Shown here piece by piece: positions 33,105-42,711 of a stretch of 64,000 nucleotides of DNA. The notes beneath the pieces are model-generated. The model had not been told where the DNA came from and ran no database searches. It saw only the letters and a list, made by a program, of their open reading frames with translations. The DNA lies in contig CP128433.1 of the NCBI GenBank assembly GCA_032615215.1, positions 827,501-891,500 on the forward strand, read 5' to 3'. The stretch comes from Microbulbifer sp. MKSA007. GTDB lineage: Bacteria > Pseudomonadota > Gammaproteobacteria > Pseudomonadales > Cellvibrionaceae. A program made the position numbers and the translations under genes. Each line of letters opens with the position of its first letter. Position 1 is the stretch's first letter.

Positions 33105-35372
33105 ATGTCTAATAAAAACCTGGGCACACTAAGCGTTGACTTAATTGCTAAAACCGGGGGCTTTGAAAAGGGCCTTGGCAAAGCTGAACAAAGCACTGAA
33201 AAGTGGCAGAAAACAGTAAAGAGTAGTGTCTCTGCGGTAAATAAGGCATTTGCTGCGGGCACCGTTGCCGCTGCCGGCGCACTAGCGGTAATGACCTCGC
33301 GGGTGATTGAGCAATCTGCTGAGATTGAAAACCTGTCTGCGGTGGCCAACACCAGCACCCTGGAATTCCAGCGCATGTCCTACGCTGCGCAGCGCTACGG
33401 CGTTGAGCAGGATAAGGTTGCGGATATTCTCAAGGATACCTCGGATAAGGTCGGTGACTTCCTGCAGACCGGCGCCGGGCCGATGGCGGACTTCTTTGAA
33501 AATATCGCCCCGCAAGTGGGAGTCACTGCCGAAGAGTTTCGCAATTTGTCGGGCCGTGATGCGCTGGGGCTTTATGTTAGCAGCCTGGAAAAAGCCAATT
33601 TATCCCAGAGCGAAATGACCTTCTATATGGAGGCCATCGCCAGTGATGCCACTCTGCTGTTACCGCTATTGCGAAACAACGGCAAGGAGCTTGGCCGGCT
33701 GGGGGATGAGGCCGAAGATGTGGGCGCGGTGCTGTCGGACCTGGATCTGCAGCAGCTGGGTGAGGTGCGCGAAGATCTGGATAAACTGAAGGGCGCGCTT
33801 GACGGGTTCGAAAAAGAAGTTGTGAAAGGCGCACTGCCGGCGATCAAGGATTTCACAGAGTTAATTGCAGACCCCAAAACCAGAGATGCCTTCGCATCAC
33901 TAACCACGGCAATTATTAAAGTGGGATCTGCTGCGGCTTCTGCGGTGGTGGAGCTGGTGGAGTTCACCCAGGAAGTCGGTAAATCCGTGGCCCGTATGAC
34001 GCACGGCGAACCGGAAGTTATGAAGCTGGAGCGTTCGCTGAAACAGCTGAGCGCAACGATTGATAGCGGCGTGATCGGTGATGGCAAACTGCTCACGGGT
34101 ATTCGCCTGGCTACCGGGGAATATATTCATCAGGGTACTTCTGTCGATGACCTGCGGGAAAAGCTGGCCGCGTTGCAGAAGCAGCGGGATGATTTCTATG
34201 GGTTTAGCACACCAGCGAAAACTAAAACCCAAACAGAGGTCACCATTGAGGGCGAACAACTCGGCGAAGATTCCCTCAACGCGCTCACAGAAGCCGGAAA
34301 TGAATTATTAAAACTACAGGCAGCCATCGGCGACCCCTGGGAAACCTTCTCGGATGTATTGGGGGATATCGAAGGCGAACTGGAAAAAGAGGCGGAACAA
34401 CGCGAGCGCATGCTGCGCGCACAGCAGGCTTTTAATTCACTGGTTTCAGACCTGCAAACCGATGAAGAGCGCAATCTGGATTTATTGCGCGAGCGCCTGG
34501 ATATTCTCGAAGCGGTAAAAGATATCACCGATGAACAGCGCCAGCAGACCCTGGGCCGTATCGCCGACGCCGCCACAGAAGACTCCCCCGCACTCGGCGG
34601 CCTGGATAGTGGCTCCGATATCGAATCCGCGCGCACCGAGTTGGAAGACTGGTATTCCACCCAGCTCGATATGCTGGAGCAATTCCGCAGCGAACGCGTC
34701 GACCTCAATGCCACCTGGGATGAGGAGGAGCTGGCCATTCGCCAACAGTACGAAGAAAAGCTCACCGAAATTACCCAGGCCAATGAAGACCTGCGCCGAC
34801 AGCAGCAGCTGGAGGGCTACAACTTGTTGATGTCGGTGGCCTCGGAATATTACTCCGGTATGGAGGGCGAAGAGGCGGCCTATATGCGCGCAGCGCTCGC
34901 CATCGGTCAAACCCTGTTGGATGAGAAAAAACGCAACGCACTAACCAGTATTATTGCCAACACCAATGATGCGGCCATGGGCGCCTACAACGCGATGGCC
35001 TCTATTCCCTATGTGGGCCCGGTGCTGGGTGCAGCAGCGGCCGGTGCCGTGTATGTCACCGGTGGCCTGGCTGCAGCAAAGCTCACCGGTATGGCTCATG
35101 ACGGCCTTGATGCGGTACCTGAAACCGGCACCTGGCTGCTGGAAAAAGGCGAGCGGGTCACCACCTCAGAAACCAGTGCAAAACTGGATCGCACCCTGGC
35201 CATGATTCAAGCGGATATGCACGGCGGTGGCCGTGGTGGTAGCTCGGGTGGAGCTGCACCCTTCACCCAGAATATTAGCGTTTCCGGCAAGTTGGATAAT
35301 CGCACTACAAAACAATTAGCTCGCGAGAGTACACGCCAGCAACGTATTAACCGCAGGAGGCTCGGCTCTTAA
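33105..35372 (+). CDS. Tail tape measure protein
   Basis: 755 residues. The N-terminus (TLSVDLIAKTGGFEKGLGKA) and long helical regions are standard. A membrane-active stretch lies near 625-665 (YVGPVLGAAAAGAVYVTGGL). The end GMAHDGLDAVPETGTWLLEK is the lambda-type C-terminus. It sets tail length; 755 residues would suggest a tail of roughly 110 nm by the usual 0.15 nm per residue rule. The stop overlaps the next start (TAATG). Confidence 0.93.
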   Translation: MSNKNLGTLSVDLIAKTGGFEKGLGKAEQSTEKWQKTVKSSVSAVNKAFAAGTVAAAGALAVMTSRVIEQSAEIENLSAVANTSTLEFQRMSYAAQRYGVEQDKVADILKDTSDKVGDFLQTGAGPMADFFENIAPQVGVTAEEFRNLSGRDALGLYVSSLEKANLSQSEMTFYMEAIASDATLLLPLLRNNGKELGRLGDEAEDVGAVLSDLDLQQLGEVREDLDKLKGALDGFEKEVVKGALPAIKDFTELIADPKTRDAFASLTTAIIKVGSAAASAVVELVEFTQEVGKSVARMTHGEPEVMKLERSLKQLSATIDSGVIGDGKLLTGIRLATGEYIHQGTSVDDLREKLAALQKQRDDFYGFSTPAKTKTQTEVTIEGEQLGEDSLNALTEAGNELLKLQAAIGDPWETFSDVLGDIEGELEKEAEQRERMLRAQQAFNSLVSDLQTDEERNLDLLRERLDILEAVKDITDEQRQQTLGRIADAATEDSPALGGLDSGSDIESARTELEDWYSTQLDMLEQFRSERVDLNATWDEEELAIRQQYEEKLTEITQANEDLRRQQQLEGYNLLMSVASEYYSGMEGEEAAYMRAALAIGQTLLDEKKRNALTSIIANTNDAAMGAYNAMASIPYVGPVLGAAAAGAVYVTGGLAAAKLTGMAHDGLDAVPETGTWLLEKGERVTTSETSAKLDRTLAMIQADMHGGGRGGSSGGAAPFTQNISVSGKLDNRTTKQLARESTRQQRINRRRLGS

Positions 35373-35962
35373 TGTTTAATGAAAGTCGATTGCTGGAGCG
35401 CGTGGCCTATGGTTCGGAATATGGCCACCGCTACAAAACGGATATTCGCGAATTGCGCAACGGGGTAGAGCGCCGCAATGCGGAGTGGGAGCGCCCACTG
35501 GGGCAGTACTCGGTGATCTTCAAAAACCTGGATTATGAAGATCACCAAATTGTTGTTGCCGCGCACCACGCCTGTGCTGGGGCTCTGGTGGGGTTTCGCT
35601 TTAAGGACGCCAGTGATTTTTTTGCAGGCGGTGAGGTGATTGGTTACGGCAGCGGCAGTACAGAAACTTACCAGCTAATAAAAAGCTATGTGTTTGGCTC
35701 GCTGTCTTATCAGCGTGAAATTTATAAACCCGTGAGTGGCACGGTAAAAATTTTTGTCGATGGCCAAGAGGTGGCGTTTGCTATCGATTACACCACCGGC
35801 CAAGTGGAGCTCAGCGCGACTGCCGGTGCAGAAATTACCTGGCAAGGTGAGTTCGATGTACCGGTTCGCTTTGAGGATGATGTCAGCTTCAGTATTGAAA
35901 ATCGCCATAGGGGCCAGCCGGTGTGTAGTGGGAGTGTCGAGCTGCTGGAGATTCGCCTGTGA
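35372..35962 (+). CDS. DUF2460 distal tail protein (GTA gp12-like)
   Basis: 196 residues. YKTDIRELRNGVERRNAEWE, then the core VGFRFKDASDFFAGGEVIGY and LSYQREIYKPVSGTVKIFVD, are DUF2460 blocks. It belongs to the tail-tip set also found in gene transfer agents (gp12 to gp15). Overlaps neighbours on both sides. Confidence 0.87.
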   Translation: MFNESRLLERVAYGSEYGHRYKTDIRELRNGVERRNAEWERPLGQYSVIFKNLDYEDHQIVVAAHHACAGALVGFRFKDASDFFAGGEVIGYGSGSTETYQLIKSYVFGSLSYQREIYKPVSGTVKIFVDGQEVAFAIDYTTGQVELSATAGAEITWQGEFDVPVRFEDDVSFSIENRHRGQPVCSGSVELLEIRL

Positions 35963-36888
35963 GATACATTCCTAGCGCACTCCAAGCCCACTACGACAGC
36001 GGCGTCACTACCACTTGCCGCCTATTAAAAATCACCCTCACTGATGGCCGCGTGTTTGGTGCCACCACGTTAGACCGCAATGTCGAATACAACGGGATTA
36101 CCTATTACGCCCAGAACGGCTTTGACCCCAGCGTAATTGCCAGTGACACGTCGTTTGATGTGGACAATGCCGAGGGCTATTCCCTGTACTCCACCGACGT
36201 GCCCGGCATTACCGTCGAGATGGCTGAGCGCGGTGAGCTGGATAATGCTGAGTGGGTGATGTACGAGGTCAATTACCGCGACTTATCCATGGGCGCTATT
36301 GAGCTGGACGGCGGTGATATTGGCGAAGTAAAGACGGTTCGCAATACGGTATTTATTCCCGAACTGCTGAGTTACATGATGCGGCTGCGCCAGTCTGTCG
36401 GCCATGTGGATTCCGTCACCTGCCGGGCTATTTTCGGTACCGATGCGAATTCGCAAACCGGCTGTGGTGTGAATGCGGATGCGCTGTGGCAATCGGCCAC
36501 GGTCACCGCCGTTAACAGCGATGAGCCCAAAGTCACCTATCTGGTGGATGATATTGCCTCACTGTCTACGACGGCCAACCGCTGGCGGGTGCGCTGGAAA
36601 ACTGGCGATAACGTCTCCTCGCGCTTGTATCAGATTGAGGCCGTGGATACCGCTACCGGCCAGATAACCCAGATAGAGCCCCTGCCGTTTGCCGTGCAAC
36701 CCGGTGATGAATTGGAAATTCGCGAAGACTGCGACAAACAGTTTTCCACCTGTAAATACCACGGCAACGAGCTGGATTTTAAAGGCGAGAATCTAATCCC
36801 TATCGGCCAAGCCTCCGATACGCCCGGCGCTGGAGTGCCTGGCGATACTGCCTGGCCGGGTATCAACGACGGGCCGGTGCCGGTATAG
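35959..36888 (+). CDS. DUF2163 / BR0599-type tail hub protein (GTA gp13-like)
   Basis: 309 residues from a GTG start that overlaps the previous stop codon. The N-terminal DUF2163 region contains CRLLKITLTDGRVFGATTLD. The C-terminal block with CDKQFSTCKYHGNELDFKGE carries the paired cysteines thought to hold an iron-sulfur or metal site in related hub proteins. The tail tip order gp12-gp13-gp14 is kept. Confidence 0.85.
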   Translation: MRYIPSALQAHYDSGVTTTCRLLKITLTDGRVFGATTLDRNVEYNGITYYAQNGFDPSVIASDTSFDVDNAEGYSLYSTDVPGITVEMAERGELDNAEWVMYEVNYRDLSMGAIELDGGDIGEVKTVRNTVFIPELLSYMMRLRQSVGHVDSVTCRAIFGTDANSQTGCGVNADALWQSATVTAVNSDEPKVTYLVDDIASLSTTANRWRVRWKTGDNVSSRLYQIEAVDTATGQITQIEPLPFAVQPGDELEIREDCDKQFSTCKYHGNELDFKGENLIPIGQASDTPGAGVPGDTAWPGINDGPVPV

Positions 36889-36893
36889 ATCCT

Positions 36894-37328
36894 ATGAATC
36901 CACAAAGACAAGCGACACTGGCCCACGCGCGGGGCCTGGTGGCTAAGGGTGTGCGCTGGCGCCATCGGGGCCGCACCGAATGGGCGATCGATTGCGTGGG
37001 CATGATAGTGCTCAGCCTGCGCGCCGCCGGTGTCGATATCGAAGATGAAAAGCACTACGGCCGCGAACCCTGGAAAGACGGCCTGCGGCAAAAAATGCAG
37101 CGGCGTTTTGGTAATCCCATAGCGGAACCCCTATGGCAACCGGGGGATATTGCAGTATTTAAATCGCCGCAAAAAACCGACCCGAGTCACGTAGGTTTTT
37201 TAGGGGATTATCCCCACGGTGGATTTACCCTAATCCATGCCCACGCCGACCAAGATTGCCGCGAGCATATTTTAGATAAACGCTGGCGCCGCCTATTGGT
37301 GGAGGTGTATTCCCCATGGGTAACTTAA
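36894..37328 (+). CDS. NlpC/P60 peptidase of the tail tip (GTA gp14-like)
   Basis: 144 residues. The catalytic Cys is in WAIDCVGMIV, the His in PSHVGFLGDY, with a further His pair in IHAHAD. It should cut peptidoglycan during DNA injection. The stop overlaps the next gene by 13 bases. Confidence 0.88.
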   Translation: MNPQRQATLAHARGLVAKGVRWRHRGRTEWAIDCVGMIVLSLRAAGVDIEDEKHYGREPWKDGLRQKMQRRFGNPIAEPLWQPGDIAVFKSPQKTDPSHVGFLGDYPHGGFTLIHAHADQDCREHILDKRWRRLLVEVYSPWVT

Positions 37329-38236
37329 TTTTTGGTACCACGACGATTGAAGGCCGCACCTTTGACGATATCAAAGTGCAGACCTCCAAGGCCGGCGTAC
37401 CGCGCCCGATTATTTTCGGCAAGGTGCTGCCGGTCATCGGCAATATTATTGCTACCACCGCGCCCAAGATTGTTAAGAAAAAAGAAAAGCAAAAATCCGG
37501 CAAGGGCGGCGGCTCAACAGAAGTTGTCAACGAGGAGGTTTACCGCACCTACGCGATAAGAATTGGCGAGGGGCCTATCACCGGTATCTCTCGCGTCTGG
37601 CGCAACAACGAATTGGTATACGACCGCGATAGCATCGACAGCACGCAAGCTACCAACAACCTGGCCTTTTTGCGCATTGCCGAATTCTTTCTTGGCGACT
37701 GGGATCAGATGCCCAGCGCAGTAATGCAAGCCGCCTTTGGGGTTAGCGAAGTACACGCCTATCGCGGCACCTGTTACATGGTGATCGACAACGAAAACCT
37801 TACTAGTACCGGCGGGGCGATTCCGCAGTATGCGTTTGAGGTGGAGCGGGCTGAGGGGGTGGCGCTCACCTCCAAGCCTTACGCACTGGAATTTGCCGAT
37901 TCCCTTGAAGCGAACTTTGTAGAAGCTCGAGGCGCGCCCGAAGCTCTGGCGCGCGATAGCGTGAGCGCGGGGTTCGCGGGTGTCTCGGGTGAGCTGCGTT
38001 CGATCAAGGCCAGCTACGAAAACTGGAGCCCGGAAAAACTGGAATCCACTTTTGTTGGAGTCGCGGGGGAGTTGCGTTCGCTATTAACGAGTTACGACCT
38101 CTACAGCCCGGAATCCGTTTCCTCGCAGTTTGTCAGCGTGGCGGGTGATTTACAAAAGGCCCTGATTAGTTATGACCAAAGTATCCCGGATAATTTGTCT
38201 GCGACGTTTGTCGGCGTTACTGGAGATTTAACCTAA
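37316..38236 (+). CDS. Tail-tip protein, N-terminal part of a J-like hub, with C-terminal repeats
   Basis: 306 residues. Residues 1-180 (VPRPIIFGKVLPVIGNIIAT, then YAIRIGEGPITGISRVWRNN) match the first domain of large hub proteins. From about residue 210 it carries four repeats of about 27 residues built around F-x-x-V-x-G-[ED]-L with a following Y and S-P/I-P-[ED]. In related phages this domain and the one coded at 39753 are often one protein; here two fibre-type genes lie between. Confidence 0.72.
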   Translation: MGNLIFGTTTIEGRTFDDIKVQTSKAGVPRPIIFGKVLPVIGNIIATTAPKIVKKKEKQKSGKGGGSTEVVNEEVYRTYAIRIGEGPITGISRVWRNNELVYDRDSIDSTQATNNLAFLRIAEFFLGDWDQMPSAVMQAAFGVSEVHAYRGTCYMVIDNENLTSTGGAIPQYAFEVERAEGVALTSKPYALEFADSLEANFVEARGAPEALARDSVSAGFAGVSGELRSIKASYENWSPEKLESTFVGVAGELRSLLTSYDLYSPESVSSQFVSVAGDLQKALISYDQSIPDNLSATFVGVTGDLT

Positions 38237-39168
38237 TGAAATCTAATAACCGCGTGCGCGGTTTCTACAAAATAGAAACCTTTAAAGCCACACAGTCAGA
38301 GGCGGGGCTTCGCGAAATTCCCGGTAGCCGCGTGTGTCACGCCGAGTTTGAAAATCTGATTACGGATCTGGGGTTGGATCAGCTGGGCACCAAGTCGCCC
38401 CACAACTGCACATCCAACTGCTATGTGGGCAGCGGATCGACAACCCCCACGGTGAACGATACCGATATGTCCGCTTATAAAGCCATTCACAACACCTTGC
38501 AATCCAGCGCGCGCAGCGCCCAGGCCAGCACCGACCCCTGGTACCTGTCGCTGCAAAAAGTGTATCGCTTTGATCAGGGCGACGCCGCCGGCAATTTATC
38601 CGAGGTGGGTGTGGGCTGGGCTAACACGTCGAGCGGCAATTTGTTTTCGCGGGCACTGATTCAAGATGCCGACGGCAATCCCAGCAGCATCACCGTACTC
38701 TCTGATGAGTACCTGGACGTGACTTACGAGCTGCGTATTTACCCCGAACTGGACGACGTGACCGGGGTTGTCACTATTGGCGGTGTGGACTACGACTATA
38801 TTGCCCGCCCCTGCCGCGTATCCACTGCGGGCTCTAGCGCTTGGGATTTTGACCGCTCCGGTAACAGCGGGGTTTATGCCTATGCTTATGCCGGTGATAT
38901 TGGCGATGTGACCGGTTTACCAACCGGCACCAGCGTTAGCGGTAGCACTGCGGATGGCGGCTACTCCGCAGGGAGTTTTCAGGCTTCGGGGCAGTACTCC
39001 TGGGGGTTAAATCAAGCCAACTTTGGTGGGGTGCGTTCAATTGCCGCCAATACCGGTTGGGCGCGCTGGCAAGTGCAATTTGCGGCGGTGTCCGATGGCA
39101 GCGCCATACCTAAAGATTCTGAAACCGTTCTCACCATTACGCTCTCCCACTCCTGGGCGCGGGGCTGA
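38236..39168 (+). CDS. Putative tail fibre protein
   Basis: 310 residues, ATG overlapping the previous stop (TAATG). Ser-, Gly- and Thr-rich with beta patterns, as in fibres. C-terminal region (SWGLNQANFGGVRSIAANTG and TVLTITLSHSW) looks like a beta-sandwich or receptor-binding domain. Exact family not known; role inferred from position in the tail-tip cluster. Confidence 0.62.
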   Translation: MKSNNRVRGFYKIETFKATQSEAGLREIPGSRVCHAEFENLITDLGLDQLGTKSPHNCTSNCYVGSGSTTPTVNDTDMSAYKAIHNTLQSSARSAQASTDPWYLSLQKVYRFDQGDAAGNLSEVGVGWANTSSGNLFSRALIQDADGNPSSITVLSDEYLDVTYELRIYPELDDVTGVVTIGGVDYDYIARPCRVSTAGSSAWDFDRSGNSGVYAYAYAGDIGDVTGLPTGTSVSGSTADGGYSAGSFQASGQYSWGLNQANFGGVRSIAANTGWARWQVQFAAVSDGSAIPKDSETVLTITLSHSWARG

Positions 39169-39169
39169 C

Positions 39170-39748
39170 ATGCTGCCGGAGAATGAGTTGTCACAGGAAA
39201 GCGTGCCCGCGCCTTTTATGGGCGGTGCCGCCTTGCCGGTGCGCAATGTTACCGACTATGAATCCGGCGGCATTGCCCTGCAAGATCCCAGCGAGGGGCT
39301 GAATTATCAGGTCTGGCGCGCGCGGGTATTGAATAACGGCTGCGACATTGTGCTGAATGCCCATGAGGTGGCCGAGTTCACGCTAATCAGCGGCATGGAT
39401 ATTACTGAGGTATCGCTGTCCTTCGACCAGAATATGCGCCCTGTGGTTGCTTATGTGGAGGGCGGCACAGCCAAGCTCTACTGGTACGACTCCTCGCAGG
39501 GTGCACAGGTGATTACCGACTGGCCCGGCGTTATCACTCCGCGCGTCACCCTGGATGATAAGCGGCAATTACAGTCCGGTGTCAGTGATGTGATTTTTGC
39601 TTATCTCAAAGACGGCAACCTTTACTGCCGGCAACAGCGCGACCGCTACCAAACCGAATACCTATTACACGAAAACGTGAATAGCGATGGCCTGATTAAA
39701 ATCGGTATGCACAAACAGTACCGCCTGCAATTCCTATTAAAGTCTTAA
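39170..39748 (+). CDS. Hypothetical tail-associated protein
   Basis: 192 residues from the ATG at 39170, one base after the stop of the previous gene. Predicted beta-rich (VVAYVEGGTAKLYWYDSSQG and following repeats of similar pattern). Probably a fibre or baseplate accessory protein because it sits between the fibre and hub genes. Confidence 0.6.
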   Translation: MLPENELSQESVPAPFMGGAALPVRNVTDYESGGIALQDPSEGLNYQVWRARVLNNGCDIVLNAHEVAEFTLISGMDITEVSLSFDQNMRPVVAYVEGGTAKLYWYDSSQGAQVITDWPGVITPRVTLDDKRQLQSGVSDVIFAYLKDGNLYCRQQRDRYQTEYLLHENVNSDGLIKIGMHKQYRLQFLLKS

Positions 39749-39752
39749 TCCT

Positions 39753-41312
39753 ATGTCCGCCCAATATCCTCTATACGCCATCGTCGCCGAGCTGTGCGAG
39801 CGCGCCGGCTTGCCCCCTGGAAAATTTAATACCACGCGACTTGAAGGTTATGTGCAGGGAATGCAGGTCACGAATGAATCCCCGGTATACGAACATATCC
39901 AAGAACTGGCCCAGCTGTTTTTTTTCGATCCGGTCAATCGCGGGGGTGAAATAGATTTTGTTCCGCGCGGCGGTGAACCGGTAATGGAAATCGACAAGAA
40001 CGATTTAATCGGCGATAGCGACGACGAGAAAACCCGACGCTCCCCCGAGGATATTGTGCAGGTATTAAACCTGAACTATTACGATTCTGTCGGCGGTATT
40101 GATACCTGCAAGCAAACCTCAGACCGCAGTATCGACACTCGCGGTGAAGGGGAAAAAAGTATCGAAACCCCCGTGGTACTGGAAACCGATCAGGCCGCGC
40201 AGATCGCTGTGATCATGCATAAAGTAATGATCGAAGAGCAGCGCGGTGAGTTTGATATTACTTTACCTCGCAACTACCTGGGGCTCACCGCTGGTGATGT
40301 GGTGCTGTATCAGGGCGATCGCTGCCGCATCGACGAAGTGAATATTGATCGGGGCGAGCAAAAATACAAACTGATCCACGACCGCAAAAGTGCCTACCAA
40401 AGTCAGGCCCTAGGCGTGGCCCCCATGGCCACACCGGACCCAGTGCCGTTAGTGGCCGGCGCGACCCATATCGAATTTATCGACGCGCCGATACTGTCCA
40501 GCGGCGACGATACCCAGCTGGGCTATTACATCGCTATCGCTGGCAGCAACAGCGCCTGGAGCGGTGCCACTGTCGCGCTGTCTTTAGATGGTGGAGAAAA
40601 CTATACCGAGTCCGATATCACCGACGTGGAAGCGGTAATGGGCGAGCTGGTGACTGCACTCGGCACCCACAAGCGCGAGATCCCCGACACCCACAACCGT
40701 GTGCAAATCCAACTCTACGACGATGGCGACGCGCTCGAATATCGCACCCTGGCGCAGCTTCTCAACCGCCAGAACCGGGCACTGATCGGTAATGAAATAG
40801 TGAGCTTTGGCGAAGCCGACGAGATCAGCCCCGGCGTGTGGGAAATTGGCTACCTGCTGCGCGGCCGCCTGGGAACCGAAATCACCCAGCACTCAGCGGG
40901 TACCCGCTTTGTCTTACTGGATCGCAACACGCTCAACTATATCCCCACAGAGCGCTACAACTTAAACCAGACACTCACCTTCCGCGCCACCAGTAGCGGC
41001 AGCGGCGAGGAGACCATCACCGCTGCCACCTACACCGGCGCCAGCCATATTGAGCCAGCACCCACTAGCCTGCGCGCCTACCGCAGCGGCGGCCAGCTCA
41101 CCATTGAATGGGTAGGGGTAGGGTACTTAGGTGGCCGCGCCGCCTACGATCAAAGCCAGTTCTTTACCGGCTACCGGGTAACGATCAACGGCCAAAGCAC
41201 CGACACCACTACCACCACACTAACAATCATCGACCCAGGCACCGCCACGATTCAAGTGAGCCAAATCAACAGCATCACCGGCCCCGGCCCGGCTGCAGAA
41301 ATCACGGCATAA
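39753..41312 (+). CDS. J-like tail hub protein, C-terminal part with fibronectin-type end
   Basis: 519 residues. YPLYAIVAELCERAGLPPGK and FDPVNRGGEIDFVPRGGEPV are the central blocks of siphophage hub proteins. Residues 430-519 (SLRAYRSGGQLTIEWVGVGY, TTTTLTIIDPGTATIQVSQI) look like a fibronectin type III domain. It would hold the receptor-contact part. The N-terminal half typical of the family is coded separately at 37316. Confidence 0.78.
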   Translation: MSAQYPLYAIVAELCERAGLPPGKFNTTRLEGYVQGMQVTNESPVYEHIQELAQLFFFDPVNRGGEIDFVPRGGEPVMEIDKNDLIGDSDDEKTRRSPEDIVQVLNLNYYDSVGGIDTCKQTSDRSIDTRGEGEKSIETPVVLETDQAAQIAVIMHKVMIEEQRGEFDITLPRNYLGLTAGDVVLYQGDRCRIDEVNIDRGEQKYKLIHDRKSAYQSQALGVAPMATPDPVPLVAGATHIEFIDAPILSSGDDTQLGYYIAIAGSNSAWSGATVALSLDGGENYTESDITDVEAVMGELVTALGTHKREIPDTHNRVQIQLYDDGDALEYRTLAQLLNRQNRALIGNEIVSFGEADEISPGVWEIGYLLRGRLGTEITQHSAGTRFVLLDRNTLNYIPTERYNLNQTLTFRATSSGSGEETITAATYTGASHIEPAPTSLRAYRSGGQLTIEWVGVGYLGGRAAYDQSQFFTGYRVTINGQSTDTTTTTLTIIDPGTATIQVSQINSITGPGPAAEITA

Positions 41313-41328
41313 ACAGGATAAAAGGACC

Positions 41329-41769
41329 ATGAGCAACACACCCAACAACGCCATACCCTACGCAGCTGAAGGCACACTGGACCCAGCCGCCAGCCTAAAC
41401 CAAGCCCTGGATACCATCGACGCGTTGCTGCAGATCGAAGTGCTGGGGATCCAAAATGATCCCCCCGGCTCCCCCAGCGATGGCGACCGCTACATAGTTG
41501 CCAGCGGCACCGGAGACTGGGCAAGCCAAGACGGCCAACTGGCCCGCTATGTGGCGGACCCCGGCTACTGGCGATTCTTCCCCGCCAAGGTCGCACTGAA
41601 TCAAGCGGACGGTCTGTTATATATCAACGGCAACAGTGGCTGGCAGGTAGCCAACCGCCCGGCGACTTTGCCGCAGATTACTGGGGATACATCGACGGAT
41701 TTAGCCGGGGTGGTGGGGCAGATGCTGGGGGCTTTGGATGGGGTGTTTTGGGATAATCAGGTGAGTTAA
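41329..41769 (+). CDS. DUF2793 tail protein
   Basis: 146 residues. QNDPPGSPSDGDRYIVASGT, then YWRFFPAKVALNQADGLLYI and a closing tail, is the DUF2793 pattern found at the end of siphophage and gene-transfer-agent tail clusters. It ends the late operon; a terminator follows. Confidence 0.83.
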   Translation: MSNTPNNAIPYAAEGTLDPAASLNQALDTIDALLQIEVLGIQNDPPGSPSDGDRYIVASGTGDWASQDGQLARYVADPGYWRFFPAKVALNQADGLLYINGNSGWQVANRPATLPQITGDTSTDLAGVVGQMLGALDGVFWDNQVS

Positions 41770-41795
41770 TTGCGCCGCAACTTCAATCTTAGATA

Positions 41796-41820
41796 TGAGG
41801 CGAAAGCCTCGTTATTTTTA
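41796..41820 (+). terminator. Terminator of the late operon
   Basis: gaggc (41797-41801), gaaa loop, gcctc (41806-41810), then gttattttta. It lies 27 bases after the tail gene. The remaining stretch up to 42060 shows no gene; gcaaggag for the next gene is at its end. Confidence 0.75.
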
Positions 41821-42060
41821 TCACAGGAAAAAGGTGTTAACTTTCTGGCTTTTAAGGGTTTCCTAAAAGATATATAGCGTCGAAAATGTCGGGATATAAT
41901 ACAGTTGCAATATCTTCGCCTGTGTACATTGGTGCCAACTGTCAATAACCTAATGCTCCTCAAAGGCTTTCTTAGCTTGTGGTCGAGGGAGTTTGTGGGT
42001 GTAGTGGTGGGTGATATATTGCAGCTGCTTTTGAAAGTTCTGTTAGTTGCAAGGAGTAAT

Positions 42061-42609
42061 ATGGAAGTTCCAATTGAAATCGTTACTGGAGTTGTTGCTG
42101 GTATACTATCAGCATTACTTATATTTGCGGCTAAAGAATTATGGTCCAATTCAATTGCTCCATGGTATTCGTCTTTGAAATATCAAGGCGCAGATATTTC
42201 AGGAAGCTGGTATGCAAAAATCAATGAAACATCAAAAAATGATAAAGAATCAGATAATGCTAGTGCTGATGAGTCTGATTCAGAAGGCTCTGATAATGAA
42301 AGCTTTAATGCTGGCGTTAGTACTTTTTCGATGATTCTTGAGCAGCAAGCACATTCAGTAACTGGTTCATTACAGTTTACATTTGATGGTGAAGTTAAGA
42401 AGTTTAATATTGATTATGATCTCTCGGGTGAGTATTGGGAGGGCTATCTCTCTTTATATTGCAAGTCTAAAGACAAAAAATCATTTAGTCAGGCTTCAAT
42501 GTTTATGAAGTTGGTTGGAAATGGTAAAGGACTATTTGGCACATTTTCATTTAGAAATGCAGTGAGCGATCAGGTTCATTCAGTATGGATTGGTCTAGAT
42601 CGTAACTAG
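42061..42609 (+). CDS. Membrane-anchored beta-domain protein, cargo, unknown family
   Basis: 182 residues from the ATG at 42061, with gcaaggag upstream. One membrane helix at about 6-24 is followed by a lipocalin-like G-x-W in ISGSWYAKI. A highly acidic Ser/Asp/Glu linker (about 58-85) then leads to a beta-rich domain (FSMILEQQAHSVTGSLQFTF; YWEGYLSLYCKSKDKKSFSQ). The plan resembles small-molecule-sensing TM beta-barrel effectors of defence systems in outline only. AT-rich compared with the tail genes. It is followed by the HNH gene, on the same strand, after about 100 bases. Confidence 0.72.
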   Translation: MEVPIEIVTGVVAGILSALLIFAAKELWSNSIAPWYSSLKYQGADISGSWYAKINETSKNDKESDNASADESDSEGSDNESFNAGVSTFSMILEQQAHSVTGSLQFTFDGEVKKFNIDYDLSGEYWEGYLSLYCKSKDKKSFSQASMFMKLVGNGKGLFGTFSFRNAVSDQVHSVWIGLDRN

Positions 42610-42711
42610 CAAACCGTTAAAGTGGGCCCTTAGTCCAATTAGAGCCTAAATGGAAATAAAAAGATCAAAAATATATATTTCCGATTAATATAAAAAAGGC
42701 TAAGTATTCAA

